The notes under the pieces were generated by a model, which searched no databases, had not been told where the DNA came from, and saw only the letters and a list, made by a program, of their open reading frames with translations. Below, in pieces: positions 43,768 through 53,923 of a DNA stretch of 64,000 nt. The stretch spans positions 1 through 64,000 of the forward strand of contig JAPOHW010000003.1 in the NCBI GenBank assembly GCA_029979265.1, written 5' to 3'. Position 1 is the first letter of the stretch. Each line of letters starts with the position of its first letter. This stretch comes from Actinomycetota bacterium (GTDB lineage: Bacteria > Actinomycetota > Acidimicrobiia > Acidimicrobiales > Aldehydirespiratoraceae). Both the position numbers and the translations under genes were made by a program.

Positions 43768-45912
43768 GTGCTGATCCCGCTCGACGAGCATCAGCTCCTC
43801 GTCTTTTGGACGCAGCTGCTTCTCCTCGTGGCCTTTGCCCGGCTGTTCGGCGAGATCATGCGCCGGGTCAACTTGCCGTCCGTCATCGGTCAACTGGCCG
43901 CCGGCGTTGTTCTCGGCCCGTCGATCTTCGGCAGGGTCTGGCCCGATGGCTTCCATTGGTTCTTGCCCGACGACGAGATGCAGTCCGGTGCGCTCTACGC
44001 CGTGTCCTGGCTCGGTGTTGCGCTGTTGTTGATCACCGCCGGCTTCGAGACCGACCTCGGGCTCATCCGCCGCCTCGGCAGGGCCGCCGCACTCGTCGCC
44101 GGTTTCTCGCTCTTCGTTCCGCTCGTCGGTGGCCTGATCGTCGGCGAACTCCTGCCTGAGGAGTTTGTCGGTGCCGAGTCCGAGCGCCTGGTGTTCGCGC
44201 TCTTCGTCGCCGCTGCACTCTCGGTGTCGGCGCTCGCCGTGATCGCCAAGATCCTCAGTGAGCTCGGCCTGATGCGTCGTGACTTCGGTCAGATCACTGT
44301 CGCAGCAGGCATGGCGAACGACGTGGTCGGTTGGGTGATGCTTGCGATCTTCGCCGGCTTTGCGACCTCGGGTGCGGTCTCGCTCGGTGGCATCACGAAG
44401 ACGGTTGGTGGTCTGGTCGTCTTCGTGGTTCTGGCGATGACTGTGGGCCAGCGCGTCGTCGACCGCGCCCTTCGGTACGTTCGCCGAAACGGTCCGAACA
44501 TCCCGGCTGCGATGACCGTCGTCATCGCCACGATGCTGATCTATGGCGTCGCCACCCAGGCCCTCGGTATCGAGGCGGTGCTCGGCGCCTTCGTTGCCGG
44601 TGTCGTGCTTCATCGCTCCCGCTTCCAGCAACAGGAGGTGCTGCACCATGTCGAGTCGATCACCGACAGCTTTCTTGCCCCCGTTTTCTTCGCAACCGCC
44701 GGACTCCGCGTCGATCTGACGCTGCTCGGTGAAGGCGATGCCCTGCAATGGGCGTTCGTCGTGGTGCTGGTTGCGATCGTCGCCAAGTTCGCTGGTGCAT
44801 TCGTCGGTGCCCGACTGGCCGGTCAGTCTCGTCGTGCTGCGTCGGCGCTCGGTGCCGGCCTCAATGCCAGAGGTGCCTTGGAGATCGTCATCGCATCGGT
44901 CGGTCTGTCGCTGGGCGTCTTCACCGAGACGGCATACACGGTGATCGTGATCGTGCCGCTCGTGACATCGATCTTTGCCGCAGTCAGCTTGCGGATCGTC
45001 GTTCGTGATTGGCGAGGCAGTGAGGAAGAGCAGGAGCGACTCGACCGCGAAGAGGCGCTGTCGAGAAACCTCGTGGTCAAGTCGTCTCGGATCCTGCTCC
45101 CGTCGCAGGGGCACCCCGCATCGATCTCCGCAGCGCAGATCGTGCAGTTCGCGTGGCCGAAGGAAGCGCCGGCAACGATTCTCACTGTGGGGGGAGGGGA
45201 GCAGGTCGACGTCGAGGTACTGAGAGCCGTCCTCGACGAGCGCGAGGTCGACCACGCACGGGCGCAGGGTCCCGGCGTTGCCGCCGCGATCGTCACCGAG
45301 TCGAAGCTCGGGTACGGCGTGGTCGTTGTCGGTGTCGCTGCCCGCCACGAAGGTGTGCTGTATTCGCCGATGGTCGACGAGATGCTCCTCGATGCTGTCA
45401 CCCCTGTCGTGATCGTGCGCCGAGCACGAGGCCTCGAGCGGCCACTCCCAGCCGCGTTCTCTCGAGTGATCGTGCCGGTGACCGGCACACGGTCGTCTCG
45501 GTCGGCCCAAGAGGTTGCCTTTGCAATCTCGACCCAGCTCGGCACCGAAGTGGTGCTCTCACACGTCGTCGATCGCGTCAACGAGTTGCCCCGCATCTTC
45601 GCCCGCCGGAATCCGGTCGACGATCCTGTCCACACGGCGGCGGTCTCGATGATGGCCCGTGCTGTCGAGCGGGCGAACCAAGCAGGGATCGAACCGCGTG
45701 AACTCATCCGGGACGGACGTTCGGCCGGGGAAGCGCTCGTCCAGGTGGCCCGGTCCGAGGAAGCCGACCTCGTCGTGCTCGGTGCTCAGCTCCGCAATGT
45801 CGACGGCCGGCCCTTCCTCGGCCGCACCGTGGAAACCGTGCTCGAGCGCTGCGACGCCACCGTGGTCGTCGTGGCGCAGCCCCGCCAGCGTGCCGAAGAC
45901 GGCAGCGACTAG
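43768..45912 (+). CDS. monovalent cation/H+ antiporter (CPA2) with C-terminal UspA-like domain
   Basis: 'LPSVIGQLAAGVVLGPSIFG', many TM helices, 'NARGALEIVIASVGLSLGV'; C-terminal 'RVIVPVTGTRSSRSAQEVAFAI...LVVLGAQLRNVDGRPFLGRTVETVLERCDATVVVV'. Confidence 0.9.
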   Translation: MLIPLDEHQLLVFWTQLLLLVAFARLFGEIMRRVNLPSVIGQLAAGVVLGPSIFGRVWPDGFHWFLPDDEMQSGALYAVSWLGVALLLITAGFETDLGLIRRLGRAAALVAGFSLFVPLVGGLIVGELLPEEFVGAESERLVFALFVAAALSVSALAVIAKILSELGLMRRDFGQITVAAGMANDVVGWVMLAIFAGFATSGAVSLGGITKTVGGLVVFVVLAMTVGQRVVDRALRYVRRNGPNIPAAMTVVIATMLIYGVATQALGIEAVLGAFVAGVVLHRSRFQQQEVLHHVESITDSFLAPVFFATAGLRVDLTLLGEGDALQWAFVVVLVAIVAKFAGAFVGARLAGQSRRAASALGAGLNARGALEIVIASVGLSLGVFTETAYTVIVIVPLVTSIFAAVSLRIVVRDWRGSEEEQERLDREEALSRNLVVKSSRILLPSQGHPASISAAQIVQFAWPKEAPATILTVGGGEQVDVEVLRAVLDEREVDHARAQGPGVAAAIVTESKLGYGVVVVGVAARHEGVLYSPMVDEMLLDAVTPVVIVRRARGLERPLPAAFSRVIVPVTGTRSSRSAQEVAFAISTQLGTEVVLSHVVDRVNELPRIFARRNPVDDPVHTAAVSMMARAVERANQAGIEPRELIRDGRSAGEALVQVARSEEADLVVLGAQLRNVDGRPFLGRTVETVLERCDATVVVVAQPRQRAEDGSD

Positions 45913-47868
45913 CTAGTCGTCGAGGCAGGTGATTTCCAGCAGCTTGAGGCCGAAGCGGCGAGCGCGGCTCTGGCCCATTCCGTCGATGGCAGCGAGCTCG
46001 TCCATGCGACAGGGGCGCTCGATCGAGAGTTGCTCGACGGTCCAGTCCGACAGCACTGCAGTCGGTGCGACGCGAGCCCGTTCCGCAGCATCCTCGCGCC
46101 ACAACAACAACTGGTCTCGGACATGGTCCCGTTCGGTGCGATCCGTCACGGTCAGGTCGGTCTCGGGAACGGCTGCGATCTTTGCCCGGAGATTTGCAAT
46201 CGAGGGGCGTTCGTCGGGAAGCGGCGCAGGATCGCCGCGGAATGCGTCGATCCACGGCGATGGGTGTCGTTCGACCAGCGAACTTCCGATCTCTCGGGTT
46301 CGGGCCCACGAAACGTGGAGCTGGCGCTCGGCGCGCGTGGCCGCAACGTAGAGAAGCCGACGTTCCTCGCTGCGAGCTGCGACACCACGTGCGTGGGCGA
46401 TCGGAACGTAGCCGTCTTCGATTCCGACAAGATGGACGATCGGCCATTCGAGACCCTTGGCAGCGTGGAATGTCACCAGGTCGACGCCGTCGTTGACACC
46501 GTCGACGCGGTCGTCGTTGCGAAGTGATGCGGTGAAGTCGGCGACCGTCGCGCGCCGCTCGAGTTCGAGGTGGCCCCGGGCGACGTCGAGGAAGGCGCGC
46601 ACCATCATGCGACGCTCTTCGCTGAGACCTTCGGCCTGATCGGGTGGGTCGATCGAGGCCTCCGTCAACACCTTGCTCAGGGGCATGTCGTCGTTCCACC
46701 CGTCGAGCAGTTCCATGATCTCGGGTCGGCGGAGCAGTGCCCCATCGCCACGCGAGCGCGTCGGAATGCCGGCTCGCTCCAGCGCAGACCGCAGGGCCGG
46801 CAGTTGGGCGTTGGTTCGGGCGAGGATCGCCTGGTGCCGCCATGGAGCACCCGGCTTGTGGGCGCCGCGGACTGAACGGGCGATTGCGATCGCCTCGGTG
46901 TCGCCATCGAGTTCGCGAATGGTTGGTTCATCACCGGCTGGACGAGCCGCCGGTTGCGGTTCGATGCCGAGCACTCGGGCTGCTGCTCCGAGGATCTCCG
47001 GGGTCGACCGAAAGTTGGTGCGGAGTCGAAGCACTGCGGTACCGGGGAGGTGATCACCGATGTTGTCGAGCAGGTCGGGTTCTGCGCCGTTCCAGCCGTA
47101 GATGGCTTGGTTGGGATCCCCGACCACGACGAGCGTCGAGTCTGGGCCGAGCCACGAACGAAGGAGTGCGAACTGGAGAGGGTTCACATCCTGGAACTCG
47201 TCGACGAGCAGGTGGCGGTGTCGCCAGCGTTGCGCAGCGGCGAACCGTTCGTCCTGGGTCATCGTCGCATGACACAGGGCGAGGAGGTCGTCGAAATCGA
47301 CAAGTCGCCGTGTTCGTTTGGCCTCGTCGTAGTCGGCGTACACCTTCGCCACGAATGCGAGCCCGCGACCGGGCCGTCGGCCGGCGGCCGCGGCAGCGTC
47401 AGGGTATGCAGCCGGTGTGATCAGCCGAGCCCGCGACCAGCCGATCTCGGCGTCGATGTCGGCAATGGTGGCGCGGTCGAGCTTCGGATTGTGTTGTGCG
47501 AGGAACGACATGCGGCGGTCGAGCAGTTCAGGCGGCTTCCGGCCCGCATCGGCCCACCGGTTGCGGAGAACCGCAAGGGCAATCGAGTGAAAGGTGCCGG
47601 CTGCGATGTCGTCGCGCAGACCGAGTGCCCGGGTCCGGCGGCGGAGTTCACCCGCGGCGCGTCGGGTGAAGGTGACCGCAAGCACCTTGCGGGGGTCGAT
47701 GGCGCCGGTCGTGGCCTGCCACGCGATGCGGCGGGTGAGCACCCTGGTCTTCCCGGAACCGGCACCAGCAATGATCGCAAGCGGACTCGCCCTGGTCGTG
47801 ACCGCGTCACGCTGCTCGTCGGTGAGGTCCTCCAAGAGGACGTCGGCATCGCCGAGGCGTTCGACCAC
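45913..47868 (-). CDS. uvrD2: UvrD/Rep-family ATP-dependent helicase with C-terminal HRDC (UvrD2-like)
   Basis: 'LTDEQRDAVTTRASPLAIIAGAGSGKTRVLTRRIAW', 'LLVDEFQDVNPLQFALL', 'VTFHAAKGLEWPIVHLVGIEDG'; C-terminal HRDC 'RPCRMDELAAIDGMGQSRARRFG'. Confidence 0.92.
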   Translation of the reverse strand: MVERLGDADVLLEDLTDEQRDAVTTRASPLAIIAGAGSGKTRVLTRRIAWQATTGAIDPRKVLAVTFTRRAAGELRRRTRALGLRDDIAAGTFHSIALAVLRNRWADAGRKPPELLDRRMSFLAQHNPKLDRATIADIDAEIGWSRARLITPAAYPDAAAAAGRRPGRGLAFVAKVYADYDEAKRTRRLVDFDDLLALCHATMTQDERFAAAQRWRHRHLLVDEFQDVNPLQFALLRSWLGPDSTLVVVGDPNQAIYGWNGAEPDLLDNIGDHLPGTAVLRLRTNFRSTPEILGAAARVLGIEPQPAARPAGDEPTIRELDGDTEAIAIARSVRGAHKPGAPWRHQAILARTNAQLPALRSALERAGIPTRSRGDGALLRRPEIMELLDGWNDDMPLSKVLTEASIDPPDQAEGLSEERRMMVRAFLDVARGHLELERRATVADFTASLRNDDRVDGVNDGVDLVTFHAAKGLEWPIVHLVGIEDGYVPIAHARGVAARSEERRLLYVAATRAERQLHVSWARTREIGSSLVERHPSPWIDAFRGDPAPLPDERPSIANLRAKIAAVPETDLTVTDRTERDHVRDQLLLWREDAAERARVAPTAVLSDWTVEQLSIERPCRMDELAAIDGMGQSRARRFGLKLLEITCLDD

Positions 47869-47903
47869 TCCTTGACCCTAGGCGGGCTGGGTAGTTTGCG
47901 GGT

Positions 47904-48248
47904 ATGGAACCGATGCCTCGTCGAGCGTTCGAGCGCCTGGTCGCAGATGCACTCGACGCCCTCCCCGAGGAACTGGGCCGCCTGATGGAGAACGTTGCCG
48001 TGGTGGTGGAGGATCGGCACCCCACCGACGACCTGCTCGGCCTGTACGAAGGCGTACCTCTCACCGAGCGTGATGACTACGGCGGACTCGTCATGCCGGA
48101 CCTGATCACGCTCTATCGCTTGTCGTTGTGCGACTTCGTTCGAAACGAGGAGGAACTGGTCGAGGAGGTGACCATCACCGTGGTCCACGAGATTGCGCAT
48201 CATTTTGGGATCGACGACGACAGACTGCACGAGTGGGGATGGGGATGA
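47904..48248 (+). CDS. metallopeptidase family protein (minimal zincin)
   Basis: 'TVVHEIAHHFGIDDDRLHEWGWG' HExxHxxGxxD; 'FERLVADALDALPEEL'. Confidence 0.88.
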   Translation: MEPMPRRAFERLVADALDALPEELGRLMENVAVVVEDRHPTDDLLGLYEGVPLTERDDYGGLVMPDLITLYRLSLCDFVRNEEELVEEVTITVVHEIAHHFGIDDDRLHEWGWG

Positions 48249-48369
48249 ACAGCGTGGCTACGAAGCGCTGGTGCTCGATGTCCGGCAACGGGCCGCCGGT
48301 GGTTCGGTTCTCCGAGTGTTCACCCTGGCGACGCCGCGGTGCTACTGACGATCAGCGAGACTTCGAGGC

Positions 48370-49395
48370 ATGACGACGTCGGTGGGCATCAACGGGTTCG
48401 GACGGATCGGACGGCTCGCCGTGAGGGGTCTGCAGCGCCATGGCGATCTCGAGGTCGTCCACGTGAACGAACTCGCCGGAAATGTTGCGACGGCAGCGCA
48501 TCTTCTCGAGTTCGATACAGTCCATGGCCGCTACGACGGTGAGGTCGCCGTCGACGGTGACGCGTTGCTCGTTGACGGAGCAAGGGTCGGCTACTCGTCG
48601 TTCGAGGAACCGGAACGCATTCCGTGGAGCGACTTCGGGGTGGACATCGTCCTCGAAGCGACTGGGGCCTTCAAGACGATCGAGACCCTCGAGCCGCATC
48701 TCACAGCCGGTGCCCGCAAGGTGATCGTTGCAGCACCGGTGGCGAGTCCGGGGGTGCCCAACGTTGTCGTCGGGTGCAATGACGAGGTCTACAAACCCGC
48801 CGAGCACGACATCCTCACCGCGGCATCCTGCACCACCAACTCGTTGGCGCCGGTCGTGAAGGTTCTGCACGAACAGATCGGGATCGAGCGGGGCGTCCTC
48901 ACAACGATCCACGATGCGACAAACACCCAGGTGATCGTCGATGCTCCGCATCCGGATCTGCGGCGAGCTCGCTCTGCGTTGAACTCACTGATTCCCACCT
49001 CGACGGGGTCTGCGACGGCCATTGCGATGATCTACCCCGAGTTGCAGGGCAAGCTCGACGGGCTCGCTGTGCGGGTCCCGCTCCTCAACGCCTCGCTCAC
49101 CGATGCAGTGTTCACGTTCGGGCGCGACGTGACGGCTGACGAGATCAACGACCGACTCCGGGTTGCGGCGCACGGTGAGTTGGAGGGGATCCTCGGCTTC
49201 GAAGATCGACCCCTCGTCTCGGCTGACTTCGTGAACGACAGCCGTTCGGGGATCGTGGACGGTCCATCCACGACCGTGGTCGATGGTCGTTTGGCGAAGG
49301 TGCTCGTCTGGTACGACAACGAGTACGGCTATGCGTTCCGACTCGCCGATCTTGCGGCGCGGGTTGCGGGCGAGCTCTCGTCTTCCCGGGAATGA
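48370..49395 (+). CDS. gap: type I glyceraldehyde-3-phosphate dehydrogenase, ArsJ-associated
   Basis: 'SVGINGFGRIGRLAVRG', catalytic 'AASCTTNSLAPVVKVLHE', 'WYDNEYGYAFRLADL'. Confidence 0.95.
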   Translation: MTTSVGINGFGRIGRLAVRGLQRHGDLEVVHVNELAGNVATAAHLLEFDTVHGRYDGEVAVDGDALLVDGARVGYSSFEEPERIPWSDFGVDIVLEATGAFKTIETLEPHLTAGARKVIVAAPVASPGVPNVVVGCNDEVYKPAEHDILTAASCTTNSLAPVVKVLHEQIGIERGVLTTIHDATNTQVIVDAPHPDLRRARSALNSLIPTSTGSATAIAMIYPELQGKLDGLAVRVPLLNASLTDAVFTFGRDVTADEINDRLRVAAHGELEGILGFEDRPLVSADFVNDSRSGIVDGPSTTVVDGRLAKVLVWYDNEYGYAFRLADLAARVAGELSSSRE

Positions 49396-50588
49396 AGACC
49401 CGCAACTACGTCGTCGTCACCGTCGGCTATTGGGCGTTCACACTGACCGACGGGGCGCTGCGGATGCTCGTCCTGCTGCATTTCCATGATCTCGGCTACT
49501 CGCCCATTGCGCTGGCCTTCCTGTTCCTGCTCTACGAGGCCATGGGGGTGGCCACCAACCTGCTCGGTGGCTGGCTCGGTGCCCGTCGCGGCCTCGATCA
49601 GACGCTGTTGGCAGGGCTTGCCCTCCAGGTCGTTGCGCTCGCTGCGCTATCGCTGCACACCACGACGTGGGTCGAGTGGATCTCGGTGGTGTACGTGATG
49701 GCGGCGCAGGCGCTGTCGGGGATCGCGAAGGATCTCACGAAGACGAGTTCGAAGAGTGCGGTGAAGCTCGTTGCACCGCAGGGCTCGCTCTTCCGGCTCG
49801 TTGCGGTGCTGACCGGCTCGAAAAACGCTCTGAAGGGCGTCGGGTTCTTTCTCGGTGCTGCTCTGCTCTCGGCGCTCGGGTATCAGGGAGCCCTGCGATC
49901 GATGGCGGCATGCATCGCGGTGGCGCTGGTGGCGGTGGCAGTGCTGCTCGACGAGGACATCGGGAGAGCCAAAGAGAAGCCGCCGCTCGCCTCCGTGCTG
50001 TCCACCTCAGTCGCCGTCAACCGACTCTCTGCCGCTCGAATGTTCCTGTTCGGGTCGCGCGACATCTGGTTCGTGGTGGCGCTGCCCGTCTTTCTCAACG
50101 ACGCGTTCGGCTGGTCGTTCGAGGCAACTGGCGCCTTCCTCGCCACGTGGGTGGTCGGCTACGGCTTGGTGCAATCGATGGCGCCGCGCCTGCTCGGCCC
50201 GGGCGACGACATCGCCGCAGCGCAGCGATGGGCGTTTGGACTCGGCGTCGTCTCGGCGGCGATCGCCGTGGCTGTGACCTTCGAGGATGTGCGAATCCCG
50301 GCCGTGGTCGGTGGCTTGATCGTCTTCGGGATCGTGTTCGCCGTGAACTCCAGTCTTCACTCGTATCTGATCTTGGCGTATGCGGCCGACGAGGGTGTCA
50401 GCATGGATGTCGGCTACTACTACTCGGCCAACGCCGTGGGTCGTCTCGTCGGGACGTTTCTCAGCGGCGCGCTCTACCTGTGGGGTGGGTTCGAGCTTGC
50501 GATGTGGGGGTCCACGGTGTTCGTGGGGATCACCTGGCTGCTCACGCTGCGCCTCCCGCCACCGGTCGAGGCAGGGACCACCGGGTGA
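49392..50588 (+). CDS. arsJ: organoarsenical (1-arseno-3-phosphoglycerate) efflux MFS transporter ArsJ
   Basis: 'YWAFTLTDGALRMLVLLHFHDLGYSPIALAFLFLLYE', 'AQALSGIAKDLTKTSSKSAVKL', 'TGSKNALKGVGFFLGAALL'; ATGA overlap with gap. Confidence 0.88.
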   Translation: MKTRNYVVVTVGYWAFTLTDGALRMLVLLHFHDLGYSPIALAFLFLLYEAMGVATNLLGGWLGARRGLDQTLLAGLALQVVALAALSLHTTTWVEWISVVYVMAAQALSGIAKDLTKTSSKSAVKLVAPQGSLFRLVAVLTGSKNALKGVGFFLGAALLSALGYQGALRSMAACIAVALVAVAVLLDEDIGRAKEKPPLASVLSTSVAVNRLSAARMFLFGSRDIWFVVALPVFLNDAFGWSFEATGAFLATWVVGYGLVQSMAPRLLGPGDDIAAAQRWAFGLGVVSAAIAVAVTFEDVRIPAVVGGLIVFGIVFAVNSSLHSYLILAYAADEGVSMDVGYYYSANAVGRLVGTFLSGALYLWGGFELAMWGSTVFVGITWLLTLRLPPPVEAGTTG

Positions 50589-50608
50589 GCGCGCAGTACG
50601 CTTTGGCC

Positions 50609-51241
50609 ATGGCATTCCCGAAGCACCTGCTGACCGAGGACGAGGACCTCGTCCTCGACCTCCGTCCGCACTGGTGGTTCTTGGCGCCCGCCGGCGCCCT
50701 GCTCGCACTCGTCACGCTTCTCGGTGGTCTTGTCCTGGTGAACGCATGGCCTGCCCTGGTCGGCTGGGTCGTTCTCCCTGTGTGGATCGGCACCGTTGGA
50801 TACGTCGGCGTCCAATACCTGGTGTGGAACACCACCAATTTCGTCGTCACGAGCGAACGAGTCGTCTCTCGCCGAGGGGTCATTTCGAAGACGGGTATCG
50901 AGATACCGCTCGACCGGATCAATACCGTGTTCTTCAACCAGTCGATCTTCGAGCGCATGATCGGTGCCGGCGATCTCGGTATCGAGTCGGCCGGCGAGGG
51001 CGGTCGTCAGCAGTTCTCCGACATACGGAGGCCGAATCTCGTGCAGAACGAGATCTATCGCCAGGTCGAAGGTCTCCAAGATCGTCGGTTGCATCGACTC
51101 GGTCGCGCCGCGTCCGATGCATCTGCGCACGAACGCTCGATCCCCGAGCAGATCGAGCAACTCGATCGACTCCGCCGCCAGGGTGTCGTCACCGACGAGG
51201 AATTCGAGCAGAAGAAGCGTGAGCTCCTCGACCGGATGTAG
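50609..51241 (+). CDS. bacterial PH (bPH2/YdbT-like) domain protein with C-terminal SHOCT motif
   Basis: Two TM helices; 'NFVVTSERVVSRRGVISKTGIEIPLDRINTVFFNQSIFERMIGAGDLGIESAGEGG'; 'IPEQIEQLDRLRRQGVVTDEEFEQKKRELLDRM' SHOCT. Confidence 0.88.
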   Translation: MAFPKHLLTEDEDLVLDLRPHWWFLAPAGALLALVTLLGGLVLVNAWPALVGWVVLPVWIGTVGYVGVQYLVWNTTNFVVTSERVVSRRGVISKTGIEIPLDRINTVFFNQSIFERMIGAGDLGIESAGEGGRQQFSDIRRPNLVQNEIYRQVEGLQDRRLHRLGRAASDASAHERSIPEQIEQLDRLRRQGVVTDEEFEQKKRELLDRM

Positions 51242-51278
51242 CAGCTCCCGTCCGGAGCCACTCCGTTAGGGTGCGGTC

Positions 51279-52151
51279 ATGAAAATCAGCTGGTTCGATT
51301 CCGCCACCACTGTCGACGATGCGGTTGCGAACGCCGAACGAGCACGTGCCGTGGGTTGCCATCGCTACTGGTCTCCCCAGATCAGCAACGCCGATCCGAT
51401 GGTCGTGCTCGGGATCGTGGGTCGTGAGGTTGCCGACATCGGACTCGGTACGTCGGTGGTGGCCATGCAGACCACCTTCGCCCAGAACCTCGCTGCCCAG
51501 GCCCGCACGATCGCCCAGGCGAGCGGTGGCCGTTTCACCCTCGGGCTCGGTGCCAGCCACCAGCCCGCCATGGAGCTGGCATTCGGCATCCCGTGGACCA
51601 AGCCGTACACCCACATGGTCGAATATCTCGACGCACTGCTCCCGCTGCTCGAAGACCAGCAGGTGTCCACGACCGGCGAATTCGTCACCCATCACACGTC
51701 GTTGAACGTTCCTGGCCCCACCCCCGATGTCATGCTTGCCGCGCTCGGTCCAAAGATGCTGAAGCTCGCGTCCGAGCGCACAGCGGGCACCATCACGTGG
51801 ATGACTGGCCCGAAGACGATCGAGTCGCACATTCGGCCCGGTATCGGGAACGGTCACATCGCAGCGGGCGTGCCGATCTTCATCACCGACGACGTGCCGG
51901 CCGCTCGCGAGTTCGCCGGAAAGGCGCTCGCCATCTATGGCCAACTGCCGTCGTATCGGGCCATGCTCGATCGCGAAGGGATGGAGGGACCCGCCGACAT
52001 GGTGCTGGCGGGTGATCCCGAATCGGTTCGTTCCCAGCTCGAGGCCTACAAGGCGGCCGGCGTCGACGAGATCGCGATGAACGTGCTCGGCACGGGCGAA
52101 TCGCTCGACGCAACATGGGAGCTCGCCGCCTCGCTCGGTGGGGTGATGTGA
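51279..52151 (+). CDS. LLM class (F420-dependent) oxidoreductase
   Basis: 'LGTSVVAMQTTFAQNLAAQARTIAQASGGRFTLGLGASHQPAMELAFGIPWTKPYTHMVEYLDAL'. Confidence 0.92.
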   Translation: MKISWFDSATTVDDAVANAERARAVGCHRYWSPQISNADPMVVLGIVGREVADIGLGTSVVAMQTTFAQNLAAQARTIAQASGGRFTLGLGASHQPAMELAFGIPWTKPYTHMVEYLDALLPLLEDQQVSTTGEFVTHHTSLNVPGPTPDVMLAALGPKMLKLASERTAGTITWMTGPKTIESHIRPGIGNGHIAAGVPIFITDDVPAAREFAGKALAIYGQLPSYRAMLDREGMEGPADMVLAGDPESVRSQLEAYKAAGVDEIAMNVLGTGESLDATWELAASLGGVM

Positions 52152-53128
52152 TGCCCGGGGGACCTCCGGCCAGCGCCTCGGGCAACCCACAACCGCTCGG
52201 AGGCAACGAAATGCCGCGGTTCGCCGGCATCACCACCTTCATGCGCCTCCCGGGCCGAAGCGGTCCGGCCGACCTCGATGTCGCCGTGTTCGGTGTGCCG
52301 TTCGATCTGGGCACCTCCAACCGACCCGGTGCCCGCTTCGGTCCGCGCGGCATTCGCGAGGAGTCGGTGATGATTCGGCCCTACAACATGGCGACGCAAG
52401 CTGCCCCCTTCGACAGTCTGCGCATCGATGACCTCGGTGACATCGCCACCAATGCCTTCGACAAGAACGACTCGGTCGCCCGGATCGAGGCCTACGTCGA
52501 CACCTTGATGGCGCACGAACTGACAACGGTGGCGTTGGGGGGTGATCACACGATCGTCCTCCCCATCCTGCGTGCGCTGGCAAAGAAGCATGGTCCTCTC
52601 GGGCTCGTCCACATCGATGCGCACACCGACATCAACGACGACATGTTCGGCGAGAAGATCGCACACGGCACCCCGTTCCGGCGCGCGGTCGAGGAAGGCC
52701 TGCTCGACGGCGATCGCGTCGTGCAGATCGGCGTACGAGGCACGGGATACGCCGCCGATGACTTCGACTGGAGCCGTGAGCAAGGCTTCCGTGTCGTGCA
52801 GGTCGAAGAGTGCTGGCACAGGAGCCTGACCCCGCTGATGGACGAAGTGCGGGAGAAGGTCTCGGGCGGTCCCGTCTACATCAGTTTCGACATCGACGGT
52901 CTGGATCCGGCCTATGCACCGGGAACCGGCACGTTGGAGACGGGAGGGCTGACCAGTGCGCAAGGCATCGAGATCATTCGGGGTTGTTGGGGGCTGGACG
53001 TCGTCGGGTGCGACCTCGTCGAAGTCGCACCGATCTACGACGTCTCCGGCATGACCAGCCGAGTCGCCTCTGATCTCGTCTACGAGATGCTGTGCATCCT
53101 CCCCGGCGTCGAACGCAGGGACGCCTGA
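52151..53128 (+). CDS. agmatinase/guanidino-acid ureohydrolase family protein
   Basis: Mn ligands 'LGGDHTIVLP', 'LVHIDAHTDIND', 'YISFDIDGLDPAYAPGTGTLETGGLT'; substrate not predictable by eye. Confidence 0.9.
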   Translation: MPGGPPASASGNPQPLGGNEMPRFAGITTFMRLPGRSGPADLDVAVFGVPFDLGTSNRPGARFGPRGIREESVMIRPYNMATQAAPFDSLRIDDLGDIATNAFDKNDSVARIEAYVDTLMAHELTTVALGGDHTIVLPILRALAKKHGPLGLVHIDAHTDINDDMFGEKIAHGTPFRRAVEEGLLDGDRVVQIGVRGTGYAADDFDWSREQGFRVVQVEECWHRSLTPLMDEVREKVSGGPVYISFDIDGLDPAYAPGTGTLETGGLTSAQGIEIIRGCWGLDVVGCDLVEVAPIYDVSGMTSRVASDLVYEMLCILPGVERRDA

Positions 53129-53904
53129 TGGCCGAGTACCTCCATCTCGACAAGAACGAGGGCGTGGCGACGATCACCATCGACCGACCCGAGGTCCGCA
53201 ATGCGATACCCAGTGGTGGCTGGGACGCGCTCCACGATCTGTTCGACGACGTCGCCCGCGATGACGAGGTCCGTGTGCTCGTGCTCACCGGTGCGGGCGA
53301 GGACTTCTGTTCGGGTGCAGACGTCGGTGGTGATCGTGCCGAGCGTCAACCCCACCCACTCGACAGCATGCGGTTGGTCGGGCGGGCCTGTCAGACCTTG
53401 CACACGCTTCCGAAACCGACCATCGCCCGAGTCGACGGTGTCGCCGCCGGGGCCGGGCTCAACATGGCATTGGCGTGTGACTTCGTTCTGGCCAGCGACC
53501 GGAGCCGGTTCAGTGAAATCTTTGCTCGGCGGGGGCTCAACATCGATTTCGGTGGGTCGTTCATTCTGCCCCGCATCGTGGGGATGCAACGTGCAAAGGA
53601 ACTGGTGATGCTCGCGGAGGTGATCGATGCCCCCCGTGCCTACGAGATGGGCCTGCTCAATCGGGTGGTACCCCGAGAAGACCTCGACGCGCTCGTCGGG
53701 AAATTCGTCGAGAAGTTGCTTGCCGGCCCACCGATCGCCCTCGCCACGAGCAAGAAGCTGCTCAACCAGTCGTTTTCGTCGACTCTCGAGGAAGCTCTGG
53801 AGGCCGAAGGGATCGGGCAGGCCTACCAGTTCACCACGGTCGACACGGCCGAGGCCATGACCGCCTTTGTCGAGAAGCGTCCCCCTCGTTTCATCGGCCG
53901 TTGA
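53128..53904 (+). CDS. enoyl-CoA hydratase/isomerase family protein
   Basis: 'VLVLTGAGEDFCSGADVGG', 'KPTIARVDGVAAGAGLNMALACDFVLAS'. Confidence 0.9.
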   Translation: MAEYLHLDKNEGVATITIDRPEVRNAIPSGGWDALHDLFDDVARDDEVRVLVLTGAGEDFCSGADVGGDRAERQPHPLDSMRLVGRACQTLHTLPKPTIARVDGVAAGAGLNMALACDFVLASDRSRFSEIFARRGLNIDFGGSFILPRIVGMQRAKELVMLAEVIDAPRAYEMGLLNRVVPREDLDALVGKFVEKLLAGPPIALATSKKLLNQSFSSTLEEALEAEGIGQAYQFTTVDTAEAMTAFVEKRPPRFIGR

Positions 53905-53923
53905 ATGTGAGATGCTTTCCGGA

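Noticed and set aside
42919-45510. 863-aa minus-strand ORF over xth and antiporter
   Set aside because: Highly charged His/Asp/Arg-rich composition typical of antisense shadow frames; the plus strand encodes recognisable Xth and CPA2 antiporter.
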